The translations under genes and the position numbers were made by a program. This document shows positions 16,748 to 25,347 of a stretch of DNA of 56,744 nucleotides, one piece after another. Under the pieces are notes generated by a model, which saw only the letters and a list, made by a program, of their open reading frames with translations, was not told where the DNA came from and did no database searches. The DNA is from CAYRFF01 sp964423575 (GTDB lineage Bacteria; Bacteroidota; Bacteroidia; Chitinophagales; Saprospiraceae). Location: NCBI GenBank assembly GCA_964423575.1, contig CAYRFF010000018.1, positions 1 through 56,744 on the forward strand, given 5' to 3'. Each line of letters begins with the position of its first letter. The first letter of the stretch is position 1.

Positions 16748-17230
16748 TCAATTAAGTCGACCTTGCTTGTGCAACTTGATTCCACTGAGTAGAAAAGGTA
16801 GTGAGGAAAACAAAATTAGACCAGAAAAGTACAAGCCAAATTGCAGAGCCAGACTCGCGAAGAGCTTGGTAGGATCATAGGTGATAATTTCAAATGCCAG
16901 AACTGAAAGGCCCAGGACCAATAAGAAAACTCCAAGGATTAATTTCAATTTGGCCGCTTGTTTGACTCTTTCTTTGAATTTGAAATGATTTTCCGATTCC
17001 GGATTTTCCTCTGAAGTGGAGTCAATCAGCTTTTCTGTATTGAGTCTGGCTATTTTCAGGTTAATATTACCTGCATAATTGAAACAAGCCATTCCCAGTG
17101 GGATTCCAGTAATTATAAAAGGAACATATTCTATCAGGAAAATAGTTGCTATACCCAGAATACCCAAAACTACATATACCAGACGTTTTCTCTTGAGTTT
17201 ATTGATTTGTCCTACAGATTCCGGCTTCAT
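16748..17230 (-). CDS. Membrane protein, diverged third paralogue of the 17337/18082 pair
   Basis: This 160-residue protein begins at ATG 17230 (a TTG at 17275 would add 15 residues). Predicted helices cover about 20-45, 100-125 and 130-150. Although it lacks the signal peptide of its neighbours, it shares their layout: GIPLGMACFNYAGNINLKIARLNTEKLI, then II-TYDP, then PFLLSGIKLHKQGRL. The shared blocks mark it as a diverged member of the same tandem family. Function unknown. Confidence 0.65.
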   Translation of the reverse strand: MKPESVGQINKLKRKRLVYVVLGILGIATIFLIEYVPFIITGIPLGMACFNYAGNINLKIARLNTEKLIDSTSEENPESENHFKFKERVKQAAKLKLILGVFLLVLGLSVLAFEIITYDPTKLFASLALQFGLYFSGLILFSSLPFLLSGIKLHKQGRLN

Positions 17231-17336
17231 GTTCCCAATACTTTTGTCGAGTTTTAACTCAATTTTATTGAACAATCTTCTCCTGCGAAAACGTAGAAAA
17301 CTCTTTTATAAGTTCCCTTTGCAGTCAGATAATGAT

Positions 17337-18017
17337 TTACCAGCCTAGGGGAATCTTTAGGCCCATTGCCATATATTGCGTATTATTCGACGGAAACATC
17401 GATGATGTTGAAACAATTTCCGGAAGATTCCCGGTTGCAAGAATCATTTTGGCCTTTATCTTATAGTTTATTCCACTTATGATAAATGGAGTACCGGATA
17501 AAACAGCTAGTGTGCCTGTGTAAATAATAACTGCTAGTCCTAAGGCAGACCAGCTATCACTTGGGTCGTAAACGATAATTCCTGCTCCGATCATCCCAAG
17601 GCCTGCACCGGCAAGAACGCTACCTCCTATTATTTTTGCATTCGCAGAACGGTTGAATCTTTTTTGCACATCCATAACATAATGTTCTTTTAAGTCTTGG
17701 CCGGAGGTTAATGCAATCTTTTTCTGCATTTGCAGCTGATAAATTTTCAGGTTATTGTTTCCTGCCTGATTCAATAGAATCATCCCCACAGGGATGCCAA
17801 ATGCTATCAGTGGTTGAGTTGAAATCAGCGCGCCGGAGCCGAGAGTTAAACCGGTGCCTGTAATGGCATTGGCAGCGCGCCAGCTCTTGTAATAATTTAT
17901 TTTCTTATCATAATCCGCGATAAGTTCTTCCGTCTGACCGGAGCTTAATTGTGCAGCTATTGAATTATAGGAGCTTGTAATAGCAAAGAGCAGAAAGATG
18001 AATAATATTTTTCTCAT
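17337..18017 (-). CDS. Membrane protein, tandem paralogue B
   Basis: This 226-residue protein has a signal-like N-terminal segment, a Lys/Tyr-rich segment YDKKINYYKSWRAANAITG, glycine-rich helices, and the conserved stretch GIPVGMILLNQAGNNNLKIYQLQMQKKIALTSGQDLKEHY. It ends with GLKIPLGW. It is highly similar to the next upstream gene 18082-18759 over its whole length. The heptad-like NNNLKIYQLQMQKKIA suggests a coiled coil between membrane segments. No known family recognised. Confidence 0.7.
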   Translation of the reverse strand: MRKILFIFLLFAITSSYNSIAAQLSSGQTEELIADYDKKINYYKSWRAANAITGTGLTLGSGALISTQPLIAFGIPVGMILLNQAGNNNLKIYQLQMQKKIALTSGQDLKEHYVMDVQKRFNRSANAKIIGGSVLAGAGLGMIGAGIIVYDPSDSWSALGLAVIIYTGTLAVLSGTPFIISGINYKIKAKMILATGNLPEIVSTSSMFPSNNTQYMAMGLKIPLGW

Positions 18018-18081
18018 ATATTTTGTCTAAGGTTGTCCATGTTTTAAAAATATGCTAGATAATCACCGTCTACATTACGTT

Positions 18082-18759
18082 CTACCAACCGAAAGGGATT
18101 TTGACTCCCATTGCCATATATTTTCCATTTCCTGTAGGAAAATTAGAGGAAGTAGAAACTATTTGGGGAAGATTACCTGTCTGCATTATGAGCCGGGCTT
18201 TTTTCTTTAAACTTATTCCGCTGACAATAAAAGGTATACCCGCGAGGACACCCATAGATCCCACAAGGCCTATAACTACTAAGCCCAGGTCAGCCCATCC
18301 ATCGCTTGGGTTGTAGGTGATAATCCCCAGCGCAATTATGCCGAGACCTGCCCCGGCAAGAACACTACCGCCGATTAATTTTGCATTAGCAGACCGCGTA
18401 TATCTTCTTTGTACATCCCTGATATACTGTTCCTTTAATTCTTGGCTAGTGGTTAATGCGATTTTCTTTTCAATCTCCAGCTGATATATTTTTAAGTTGT
18501 TATTTCCGGCTTGGTTAAAAAAGGCCATGCCGATGGGAAAACCTAATATTGTGAGAGGGCTTTTTGTAATAAATGCAGTAGCACCCAGGCCGACAGCACC
18601 TGCAGCCACATTAATTGCACGAGACTTTTTATATTTCTCAATTTTATCATCATATTTCTTCATACTAAGACCTGTTCCATCAGAGCTTTCCTGCGCTGAG
18701 ATAGTTGTAAATGAACTTATGAAAGCCAAAAGCAAAATAAAAGGTAAAAATTTTATCAT
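18082..18759 (-). CDS. Membrane protein, tandem paralogue A
   Basis: This 225-residue protein has a signal peptide (IKFLPFILLLAFISSFTTISAQ) and the same order of blocks as its neighbour: YDDKIEKYKKSRAINVAAG, FPIGMAFFNQAGNNNLKIYQLEIEKKIALTTSQELKEQY, GGSVLAGAGLGIIALGIITYNPSDGW, and a C-terminus ending GVKIPFGW. The final aromatic residue and amphipathic end are reminiscent of envelope proteins. It is probably the first gene of the run, since a -7 element lies 47 bp upstream. Function unknown. Confidence 0.7.
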   Translation of the reverse strand: MIKFLPFILLLAFISSFTTISAQESSDGTGLSMKKYDDKIEKYKKSRAINVAAGAVGLGATAFITKSPLTILGFPIGMAFFNQAGNNNLKIYQLEIEKKIALTTSQELKEQYIRDVQRRYTRSANAKLIGGSVLAGAGLGIIALGIITYNPSDGWADLGLVVIGLVGSMGVLAGIPFIVSGISLKKKARLIMQTGNLPQIVSTSSNFPTGNGKYMAMGVKIPFGW

Positions 18760-18805
18760 AATGAGCTTTTCTTGTAAATATAATGAAATGTTTAGATTGA
18801 TAGAG

Positions 18806-18813
18806 CAAAATTA
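18806..18813 (-). promoter_or_regulatory. -7 promoter element (TAATTTTG on the minus strand)
   Basis: CAAAATTA on the + strand reads TAATTTTG on the minus strand, a perfect TAnnTTTG, 47 bp before the start codon of the 18759 gene. Confidence 0.45.
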
Positions 18814-18894
18814 AATGGTAATTATAGGCAGCATTTTATTCTTTTGTCTGTCTTTAAGATAATGAATAGAATAACTCGTTTTGAAATTCGCCGT

Positions 18895-20766
18895 ATGAAG
18901 AATTTACTGATTACCCTGGTAATTGTTTTAACTGCATCTGTTGAAGCTTTCGCTCAAATGCCCGACACTTGTAAACTCTATTTTGGCACCAATATCAGCG
19001 GACTTAGTGACTGGGGGTCTGAGCAGCCATTTGTAGATATGATGCGCTCCTCCCGCGAATGGTATAGTAAGGATATCGACAACCCTGATGATCCCTGGAT
19101 TTTTAATACAGAGCAGGCTCAGAATTTAAACTATCTACCCAATGGCTATCCGACTGGCATTCCCCAGGAAGTTGATGGCAGGCCTTATCTGCAGAAGCTT
19201 GCGACTATCTGGGGTAGTACGAGTGGCTGGGAAGCGGGTTCTTATGTTGTTTTATTTGAAGGTAGAGGAGAACTCAGCTTTGCAGGGGTGACTTCCCTGG
19301 AACGCACAGATGAAAACCGATACACCTTTGATTTTCTGAATCCTCTGGAAAATATTCTAGAGATGGTAATTGAAGAGTCTGACTTCGAGAATCCGATTCA
19401 GAATATCCGTATTGTTAAGAAAGAATATGAGCAAAGCTATGAAAGTGAGCCATTTAATCCACATTGGCTGGAAAAGGTGTTGAATTTCCCTTCTGTCAGA
19501 TTTATGGATTGGGGCCAGACCAATAACTGGGCGCAAAAGGAAACCTGGAATTGGGAAGACCCAAGACTTTACGACTGGGATGAACGCGCGGTTTATGATT
19601 ATTACACCTGGACGACCAATAAAGGAATTCCTTATGAAGTAATGGTGAAACTCATGAACGATTATGAGCTTGATGGCTGGGTCTGTGTCCCGCATAACAG
19701 TAGTGATGACTATCAACTGAAAATGGCGCAATATTTTTATGATAATCTCACACCTGAACGCAGGCTTACAGTGGAATACAGTAATGAAATCTGGAATTGG
19801 ATGTTTGGACAGACGCAATGGTTAAATTACTATGGTTGCGAGCAACAAGGCATCTCCTGGCCTGAAGGTACAGTGCCTTATATCCAGAATTGTATGGACA
19901 ACTGGACATCTGTTTTTGGCGAAGATAATCCACGGCTTACGCGAGCTGTAGGAGTCCAGACAGGCTGGCTTGACGTAGCCCAGAGGACTGCTTTTAATAT
20001 GAGAGTAGGCAGCTTTGATGTTGTCGCCGGAACCTATTACTTTGGCTTAAATGATGAATCAGATGCTATTCTGGATGCGATGGGAGAATCCGCCACTGCA
20101 CAGGATGTAATCGATCTTGTAAGGGAGTATTGGCAAGAGGGGATGGATATGATTTCTGATATAAAAACGGATGTGGCGGATGAACTTGGTCTTCCGATAG
20201 CATTTTATGAAGGTGGACAACATATAACTCCGATTCCATTCGGTGAAGAGCCGACTTATGCGCAAGCTTTACTTGATGTACAACGTGATCCCGGAATGTA
20301 TGATTTATACATGGATTGGTACGATTTTCTGAGGACCTTGCAGGAAGGAGAGGAACCGCTCTTGTGCATGAATTTTTCATTGATTTCTGAACGGAGTGCC
20401 AGATACGGCAGCTGGGGCTTGTGGGAGACAATGTTTCAGGATACGGATGTGATTCCTGCCCCCAAAGCCGCTGCAACCATGGAGAATATCTATTCGGGCT
20501 GCTGGGAAGAGGAGTCCACTGCAACATTTCAGGTGGAAATTGAGGATAGAATCAAGCTTTTTCCCAATCCCACTACGGATTACCTGATGATTGAGTCTTC
20601 GCAGTCGGGTAAAGTGGAATTGTATAATTCCCTTGGCAGATTGGTTTATGAAGCAGCCATTGAAGTCGGCTTGTCAAGGCATGATTTATCAGCTTTCGCA
20701 AATGGGCTTTATTTCCTTCGACATGATGCTGCGAGTGACGCATTAAAAGTGCTTATTATGCGGTAG
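18895..20766 (+). CDS. T9SS-secreted glycosidase-like protein
   Basis: This 623-residue protein begins at ATG 18895, giving the signal MKNLLITLVIVLTASVEAFAQ; ATG 18862 is an alternative. The central part looks like a TIM-barrel glycosidase of clan GH-A type. RRLTVEYSNEIWNWMFGQTQ carries the Asn-Glu acid/base candidate and LPIAFYEGGQH the nucleophile candidate. Many aromatic residues (Trp/Tyr) fit carbohydrate binding. The C-terminal about 80 residues are a type A T9SS sorting domain (KLFPNPTTDYLMIE to LKVLIMR). It is therefore probably surface-attached or released. I cannot assign a CAZy family. A copy of the GCTTTCGCAAAT word encodes AFAN in the sorting domain. Confidence 0.75.
   Translation: MKNLLITLVIVLTASVEAFAQMPDTCKLYFGTNISGLSDWGSEQPFVDMMRSSREWYSKDIDNPDDPWIFNTEQAQNLNYLPNGYPTGIPQEVDGRPYLQKLATIWGSTSGWEAGSYVVLFEGRGELSFAGVTSLERTDENRYTFDFLNPLENILEMVIEESDFENPIQNIRIVKKEYEQSYESEPFNPHWLEKVLNFPSVRFMDWGQTNNWAQKETWNWEDPRLYDWDERAVYDYYTWTTNKGIPYEVMVKLMNDYELDGWVCVPHNSSDDYQLKMAQYFYDNLTPERRLTVEYSNEIWNWMFGQTQWLNYYGCEQQGISWPEGTVPYIQNCMDNWTSVFGEDNPRLTRAVGVQTGWLDVAQRTAFNMRVGSFDVVAGTYYFGLNDESDAILDAMGESATAQDVIDLVREYWQEGMDMISDIKTDVADELGLPIAFYEGGQHITPIPFGEEPTYAQALLDVQRDPGMYDLYMDWYDFLRTLQEGEEPLLCMNFSLISERSARYGSWGLWETMFQDTDVIPAPKAAATMENIYSGCWEEESTATFQVEIEDRIKLFPNPTTDYLMIESSQSGKVELYNSLGRLVYEAAIEVGLSRHDLSAFANGLYFLRHDAASDALKVLIMR
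18945..18960 (+). repeat. Word AGCTTTCGCTCAAATG (related variant)
   Basis: The recurrent 14-mer with two extra bases (TC) inside. The identical 16-mer occurs on the minus strand at 31802-31817. Here it encodes the end of the signal peptide. Confidence 0.45.
20691..20704 (+). repeat. Recurrent word AGCTTTCGCAAATG, copy 4
   Basis: Exact 14-mer inside the T9SS sorting domain of the glycosidase-like gene, read as Ala-Phe-Ala-Asn. Confidence 0.8.
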
Positions 20767-20877
20767 TGTCGGTGTGATATTTATGTTTCCACAAATGATT
20801 TTTTATAGTTATTTTTCTATTGCCCTGGGATTAATCCATTTTGCTTATGGTTTATGTTTTTCTTGGCTGTCATTGTG

Positions 20878-20962
20878 TAAAAAACCTACTGCGACACGCT
20901 CTGCGGTCGGAGGATTTTGCCTCTTACGAGCTAACCTAATTTGACCGCTCTGCGGTCAAAAG
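20878..20962. repeat. Two TCT-loop hairpins (element E, copy 1)
   Basis: Bases 20940-20960 form a perfect 9-bp stem with a TCT loop (TTTGACCGC/GCGGTCAAA). A second, bulged hairpin with the same TCT loop lies at 20892-20909. The flanking words CTACTGCGAC and CTAACCTA recur in copy 2 at 25348-25462. No gene is seen in 20767-21574; it holds this element and element D copy 1. Confidence 0.6.
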
Positions 20963-21122
20963 TTTCTAAATTCTTAATTTCTGTCAGCCTATCTTTAATA
21001 AATTTATATTATTCTTATAATCATACTGAGTTGAATAAATCTATGTTTGAAAGCTATAAGACAGCTACGCTTTAGCAATAAAATGTTATCATCTGATGCG
21101 GACAGCTACTAGTCCGTTAATT

Positions 21123-21475
21123 GACCTGTAGGATGACAAGATTGAGCGTTAAAACGGAGCTTTCACCAGCGATACTCGTTCGCCAAGCATGACTGACTGA
21201 AATCTCAGCTTGCTGAGATCGAGTTGACTAAATGTCAAGTCGAGGAGGGAACTGCGAGCACCTGCGAGCAGCTAGTAGCATTGCTAAATAAAGACTTGAT
21301 TTTAGACGGCTGCTTCTATTTATCGCAGAACAAAAGCATGTAGCGACCAGGCGAATCGAGGGTCTCAGCTTGCTGAGAATCGTACTTCGACTCGCACTTC
21401 GTGCTTGCTCAGCACACCGCCTTTGAAAGCTCCTAGCCTTTTTCGTCATTTTTTGGCGATGAAAAAATGACATAA
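21123..21475. repeat. Structured intergenic element D, copy 1
   Basis: It starts GACCTGTAGGATGACAAGAT and ends in a hairpin GTCATTTTTT/AAAAAATGAC (about 21448-21474) followed by ATAAA. Inside are the perfect hairpins ATCTCAGCTTGCTGAGAT (21202-21219) and TCTCAGCTTGCTGAGA (21363-21378), and GCAC-TTC-GTGC. Related copies lie at 22190-22480 and 25701-25935. Confidence 0.65.
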
Positions 21476-21574
21476 ATAAATAAACTGAATATCCACCCTT
21501 CATAAAACCCTTTTATAAATAATCTCTGTTATTGTCCTGTGTTGATTACACAGCTTTCACAAAAAACAAATAAC

Positions 21575-21988
21575 ATGAAAATAAAAGAAGGAAAACTCGT
21601 AGAATGGTTTATCAGAATAGCTTTAAGTGCCGGCCTGCTTTCCGCAGTCGCTGATAGATTTGGATTGTGGAGTGAAAAGGTTTCTGCATGGGGAAACTGG
21701 GATAATTTTATTGCTTACACACAGAAACTGAATCCCTTTGTGCCGGAATCTTTAATTGGTGCATTGGGAGGCGTAGCCACTTTCTTGGAAATAGCTTTCG
21801 GGATTGCCCTTTTAATTCCTTATAAAACTCCACTAATTGCTCGCGGCACCGGTTTCCTCTTATTGTTTTTTGGCCTTGCAATGACATTTGCATCAAGCAT
21901 AAAAAGTCCGCTTGATGCTTCTGTTTTTGCAGCTTCGGGGGCGGCATTTGCCTTAGCTGTGATGACAAAGAAGCATGAGGGTAAATAG
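21575..21988 (+). CDS. DoxX-family membrane protein
   Basis: The 137-residue protein starts at ATG 21575; an upstream ATG-equivalent at 21539 would add 12 residues. It has four membrane helices and the DoxX pattern RIALSAGLLSAVADRFGLW near the N-terminus, LGGVATFLEIAFGIALLIPYKT in the middle, and GLAMTFASSIKSPLDASVF near the end. DoxX-like proteins are small quinol- or thiol-linked membrane proteins of mostly unknown role. It stands alone between two repeat elements. Confidence 0.85.
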   Translation: MKIKEGKLVEWFIRIALSAGLLSAVADRFGLWSEKVSAWGNWDNFIAYTQKLNPFVPESLIGALGGVATFLEIAFGIALLIPYKTPLIARGTGFLLLFFGLAMTFASSIKSPLDASVFAASGAAFALAVMTKKHEGK

Positions 21989-21997
21989 TTAAGTGCT

Positions 21998-22176
21998 ACG
22001 GATCGGTAAGCTATACGCTCTGGCGTGGAGATTCCTCCTACGGTGGACACGAGTGCTGAGCCGTTAGGTGGTCACAGAGGATGATGGTTCCAGTGTCGGG
22101 CTCGCTAATCTCTACGAGCTTAACGATCCCTTCAGTTTGTACGACCCCTAACAGTTTTGTATGCTATAGTTGTTAT
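21998..22176 (+). ncRNA. Structured element B, copy 1 (possible RNA)
   Basis: Begins 10 bp after the DoxX stop. An outer stem pairs GGATCGGTAAGC (22000-22011) with GCTTAACGATCC (22118-22129). An inner stem pairs GTGGAGATT with AATCTCTAC. After the outer stem comes the conserved tail ACAGTTTTGTAT-TAT-GTTGTTAT. Copy 2 at 24837-24970 keeps both stems with different bases. Whether it is transcribed is unknown. Confidence 0.45.
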
Positions 22177-22189
22177 GTTATGAAACATT

Positions 22190-22480
22190 AAAAACTGAAA
22201 GCTTCACCAGCAATATGTTGTGAGTTGATGGTAAATAATAACGTGACTTTGGCTTGGTTCATAAATTTTCAGTGAAGTTTTTACAGCATAGATGTTAGCA
22301 AAATCAACGAATCAACGGTCTCGGCTTGCCGAGAATTGTACTTCGACACGCACTCCGTGCTCGCTCAGCATACCACCTTTGAAGCCGGTTCCTGAGTGAA
22401 ACCCTGAGCATTAGCGAAGGGTGGAATCGAAGGAGACCTTTTCGTCATTTTTTTGGCAATGAAAAAAAATGACATAAACT
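22190..22480. repeat. Structured intergenic element D, copy 2
   Basis: Shares with copy 1 the block AAGCTTCACCAGC. It has the hairpin TCTCGGCTTGCCGAGA (22319-22334), which is copy 1's hairpin with a compensatory A-T to G-C change, then GCAC-TCC-GTGC and a terminal hairpin of GTCATTTTTTT type ending in ACATAAA. It contains an extra CCTGAG...AGGGTGG hairpin, which also occurs at 48699-48750. Confidence 0.65.
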
Positions 22481-22483
22481 AAT

Positions 22484-22513
22484 AAAAGCGTTAATCAGCT
22501 GATTAACGCTTTT
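22484..22513. terminator. 30-bp perfect palindrome, bidirectional terminator
   Basis: AAAAGCGTTAATCAG is followed directly by its reverse complement, ending in TTTT. It touches the TAG stop codon (22514-22516) of the minus-strand CoA-transferase gene, and the T/A runs on both sides fit an intrinsic terminator working in both directions. Confidence 0.8.
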
Positions 22514-23794
22514 CTAAACCACCGTTCTAAACCTCTTAAACGCCGCTTCTTCTAGAGCCTCTCTATCATCCGGATGCGCAATCTCGATAAGAGCCTTGGC
22601 ACGTTGCCCCAGGTTTTTACCGTATAAATATGCGGTACCATATTCTGTAACTACATAATGGATATGACCTCTTGTGGTAACAACTCCGGCTCCCTCCTTC
22701 AGAAGAGGCACAATCCTGGGAATACCTTTGCGGGTTCTGGATGGAATTGCCAATATCGGCTTTCCGCCTTCAGATAGTGCCGCACCACGCATAAAGTCCA
22801 TTTGACCACCGATTCCGCTATATTGTAGGGTTCCGATAGAATCCGAACATACCTGTCCGGTTAAATCGATTTCAATAGCCGAATTGATTGCGTGCATGTT
22901 GTTATTAGCCATGATATTTCTGGGGAAATTGACATGCTGTACATCGAGGAAGCCCAGTGAAGGATTCTCGTCGATAAAGTCGTATAAGCGCTGCGTTCCC
23001 ACGCAGAAACTTGTGATTGTTTTATTCAGGTGTATCCCTTTGTATTTATTGGTAACCACATCATCCAATATCAGATCTATAACACCGTCACTGATCATCT
23101 CTGAGTGAATCCCGAGGTCTTTATGATTGTGTAAGCTTTTTAAAACAGCATCGGGAATGGTACCAATACCAAGTTGTAGTGTAGCGCGGTCATCTATCAA
23201 TTCGGCGACATTTTTACCGATTTGAAGTTCTACTTCGGTCATTTTGGAAGCATAGTCAACGGTCATCAGTTTTTCATCGTGCCAGACCATACAATCTATC
23301 CTTTTTATGTGCACCATTGAGTCACCGTGAGTTCTAGGTACATTTGGATTTACGATTGCGATAGTCAATTTGGCAGAATCGACAGCACTACGGGCGATAT
23401 CGACGGATGGGCCAAGGGAGCAATAACCGTGTCTGTCCGGAGGAGATACCGTAACCACTGCGATATCCAATGGAAGAATTCCTCTTTTAAAAAGAATCGG
23501 AATTTCACTCAAAAACACAGGAATAAAATCTCCTCTGTCGCTATTTACGGCTTCTCGCACCGGAGCTGATGTAAACAGGGAATTGATGAAGAAGTGGCCT
23601 TTATATTCCGGCTTTGCAATTTCTACATTTCCAAGCTGCGTAATAGAAACTAGTTCCACATTTTCCAGCCGACTTGCTTGTCTTGCCATTTCATCATAGA
23701 AAACATTGGGCGTGCATGAACTCCCATGTCCAAATATTCTATCTCCACTTTTTACCAGTGAAACTGCCTCTTCAATTGTCGAATAAGTTACCAT
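22514..23794 (-). CDS. Acetyl-CoA hydrolase/transferase family protein
   Basis: This 426-residue protein of CoA-transferase family I (4-hydroxybutyrate CoA-transferase/AbfT-like) carries LQLGIGTIPDAVLKSL and the active-site region LGIHSEMISDGVIDL, where the Glu is the expected nucleophile forming the glutamyl-CoA thioester. It also has ALSEGGKPILAIPSRT and GVVTTRGHIHYVVTEYGTAYLYG. It moves CoA between short-chain acids (acetate, butyrate, 4-hydroxybutyrate or succinate), and the exact acids cannot be read from sequence. It is a single-gene unit with its own promoter and terminator. Confidence 0.92.
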   Translation of the reverse strand: MVTYSTIEEAVSLVKSGDRIFGHGSSCTPNVFYDEMARQASRLENVELVSITQLGNVEIAKPEYKGHFFINSLFTSAPVREAVNSDRGDFIPVFLSEIPILFKRGILPLDIAVVTVSPPDRHGYCSLGPSVDIARSAVDSAKLTIAIVNPNVPRTHGDSMVHIKRIDCMVWHDEKLMTVDYASKMTEVELQIGKNVAELIDDRATLQLGIGTIPDAVLKSLHNHKDLGIHSEMISDGVIDLILDDVVTNKYKGIHLNKTITSFCVGTQRLYDFIDENPSLGFLDVQHVNFPRNIMANNNMHAINSAIEIDLTGQVCSDSIGTLQYSGIGGQMDFMRGAALSEGGKPILAIPSRTRKGIPRIVPLLKEGAGVVTTRGHIHYVVTEYGTAYLYGKNLGQRAKALIEIAHPDDREALEEAAFKRFRTVV

Positions 23795-23829
23795 AAGCCT
23801 ATTTAAAAATTTATTTGTTTGTTATACGA

Positions 23830-23837
23830 CAAAATTA
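23830..23837 (-). promoter_or_regulatory. -7 promoter element (TAATTTTG on the minus strand)
   Basis: CAAAATTA on the + strand is a perfect TAnnTTTG on the minus strand, 36 bp before the start codon at 23794. Confidence 0.5.
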
Positions 23838-24042
23838 CTACAAGTCATTATCAATTAATATGATTTACATCATACCAAAGTCTTAATTGTATCAGGAATA
23901 GGTAAGGAAAATATCTAGTGAATGAGAGATCTCATGATTTCAGCGCTTTTTCTTTTACTCTTACTAGACATTGAGATTATATTAATATCGATATTCTTAA
24001 TAGTTTTATCCTCTGAAAACTAAGATCTTAAAGCTGCTATCA

Positions 24043-24684
24043 ATGAAAATAATTTTATTCTCTTCAATACTAATTCTCTTAGCTCTGTTTCTCGGTAGGA
24101 AGTTGATGTCAAGACATAAGTTGAATCAAAAAATCAAAAAAGTGAATGAATTATTCGAAGGAGGTAGGTTTGAAGAAGCTACTTTACTCTTAAAGGAAGC
24201 ATATCAACTAGATAAAACCAATCTCAATGTCTTGGAAGTACTCGGAACTTCTCTTCACAACCAGGAACAATACGAAGAAGCAATTGAATACTTAAATAAA
24301 CTGATAAATTCCGGGCAAAATGCCTTGAAATTCAAGATAATGCTTGCCAATTGCTACTATAATATGGAGCAATATGACGAGGCAATAGAAATTCTACAAA
24401 AACTGAAAAATTACGATAGCAGCCTGAAGGTGATTCAGATTCTTGGAGCCTCTTTTGCTGCCCAAAAGGATTATGATTCTGCAATTGAAGTTTATAAAAA
24501 AGCGCCCATGAATAACCCGGACCTTGTTGAAGAGCTCATTGATTTGCACTACAATCTCGGAATTAGCTACGAAGGAAATGGCGATCTCGAAAATGCCTTA
24601 AAACACTTCTATAATGTATATGCAGTAGATAAAAATTATCGGGATGTGGCATTTATAATCAGTGATTTAGAGAGTATTCAGTAG
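24043..24684 (+). CDS. Membrane-anchored TPR protein
   Basis: This 213-residue protein has an N-terminal membrane anchor (IILFSSILILLALFLG) and four to five tetratricopeptide repeats. Examples are NVLEVLGTSLHNQEQYEEAIEYLNKL, KIMLANCYYNMEQYDEAIEILQKL, ILGASFAAQKDYDSAIEVYKKA, and LHYNLGISYEGNGDLENALKHFYNVYAVD. TPRs usually scaffold protein complexes. It is a single gene; the partner is unknown. Confidence 0.85.
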   Translation: MKIILFSSILILLALFLGRKLMSRHKLNQKIKKVNELFEGGRFEEATLLLKEAYQLDKTNLNVLEVLGTSLHNQEQYEEAIEYLNKLINSGQNALKFKIMLANCYYNMEQYDEAIEILQKLKNYDSSLKVIQILGASFAAQKDYDSAIEVYKKAPMNNPDLVEELIDLHYNLGISYEGNGDLENALKHFYNVYAVDKNYRDVAFIISDLESIQ

Positions 24685-24836
24685 AACTATCTTCCTTAAG
24701 ATTTCCTTCGCGATAACTATTTAGCTGTCATAAATGCAATGAAAATCACATAATTGACACATAAAATGTGAGAATTATCTCATAATCGGCACTTAAGAGT
24801 GGGGTTTTATCTGTTGCACTGAGCTTATCCGGTGTG

Positions 24837-24970
24837 ACGGATCGGTAAGCCCGGCGAGTAAGCTATGTGTGATAGCAGGGATTGCTGAGCCGTGTAGTGG
24901 CTCTCACCGGGCTCACCAATCCCTTCGGGCTTATGATCCCTATCAGTTTTGTATATTGTGGTTGTTATAG
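24837..24970 (+). ncRNA. Structured element B, copy 2 (possible RNA)
   Basis: The outer stem pairs GGATCGGTAAGCCCG (24839-24853) with CGGGCTTATGATCC (24926-24939). The inner stem pairs GGGATTG (24878-24884) with CAATCCC (24917-24923), and within it is GAGCC/GGCTC. The tail ATCAGTTTTGTATATTGTGG matches copy 1. It sits in the 327-bp gap 24685-25011, which holds no gene. Confidence 0.45.
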
Positions 24971-25011
24971 GTTGAAAGATTAAAATAAATTTACCGAGAA
25001 CAATTGATAAA

Positions 25012-25251
25012 CTACTCCTCTACCTTCCGCCAGCCATTTTCCTTTACTTCTAGTACATTATCTTCAGAAATATATGTTGTTTTTCCATCAGGCATTTTTA
25101 TTTCGTACCAATTACCGCCTAAAACCTCCCACACTAGCCTATGGATTTCTCCGGTTATTTCTATCTCTTCGAATTGACCTTTAACAGGTTCAATTAAGGT
25201 TAAACATTTAATGTAGTCTCCTACTTTATACTTGAATCCCTTCAAACCCAT
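25012..25251 (-). CDS. Small SH3-like hypothetical protein
   Basis: This 79-residue acidic protein is rich in predicted strands: FKYKVGDYIKCLTLI, NWYEIKMPDGKTTYISEDNVLEV. The GDYI...WYEI...PDG...I-E-NV layout is like KOW/SH3-type beta-barrels. No named family assigned. It stands alone among repeats. Confidence 0.5.
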   Translation of the reverse strand: MGLKGFKYKVGDYIKCLTLIEPVKGQFEEIEITGEIHRLVWEVLGGNWYEIKMPDGKTTYISEDNVLEVKENGWRKVEE

Positions 25252-25347
25252 AACTCATTTATTTATTCCATATAAATATAAGAAATTTATCTATTGTCCC
25301 GGGTTTAATCTACCTATGGTACATAATTGACCCTAGTGTGATATTAA

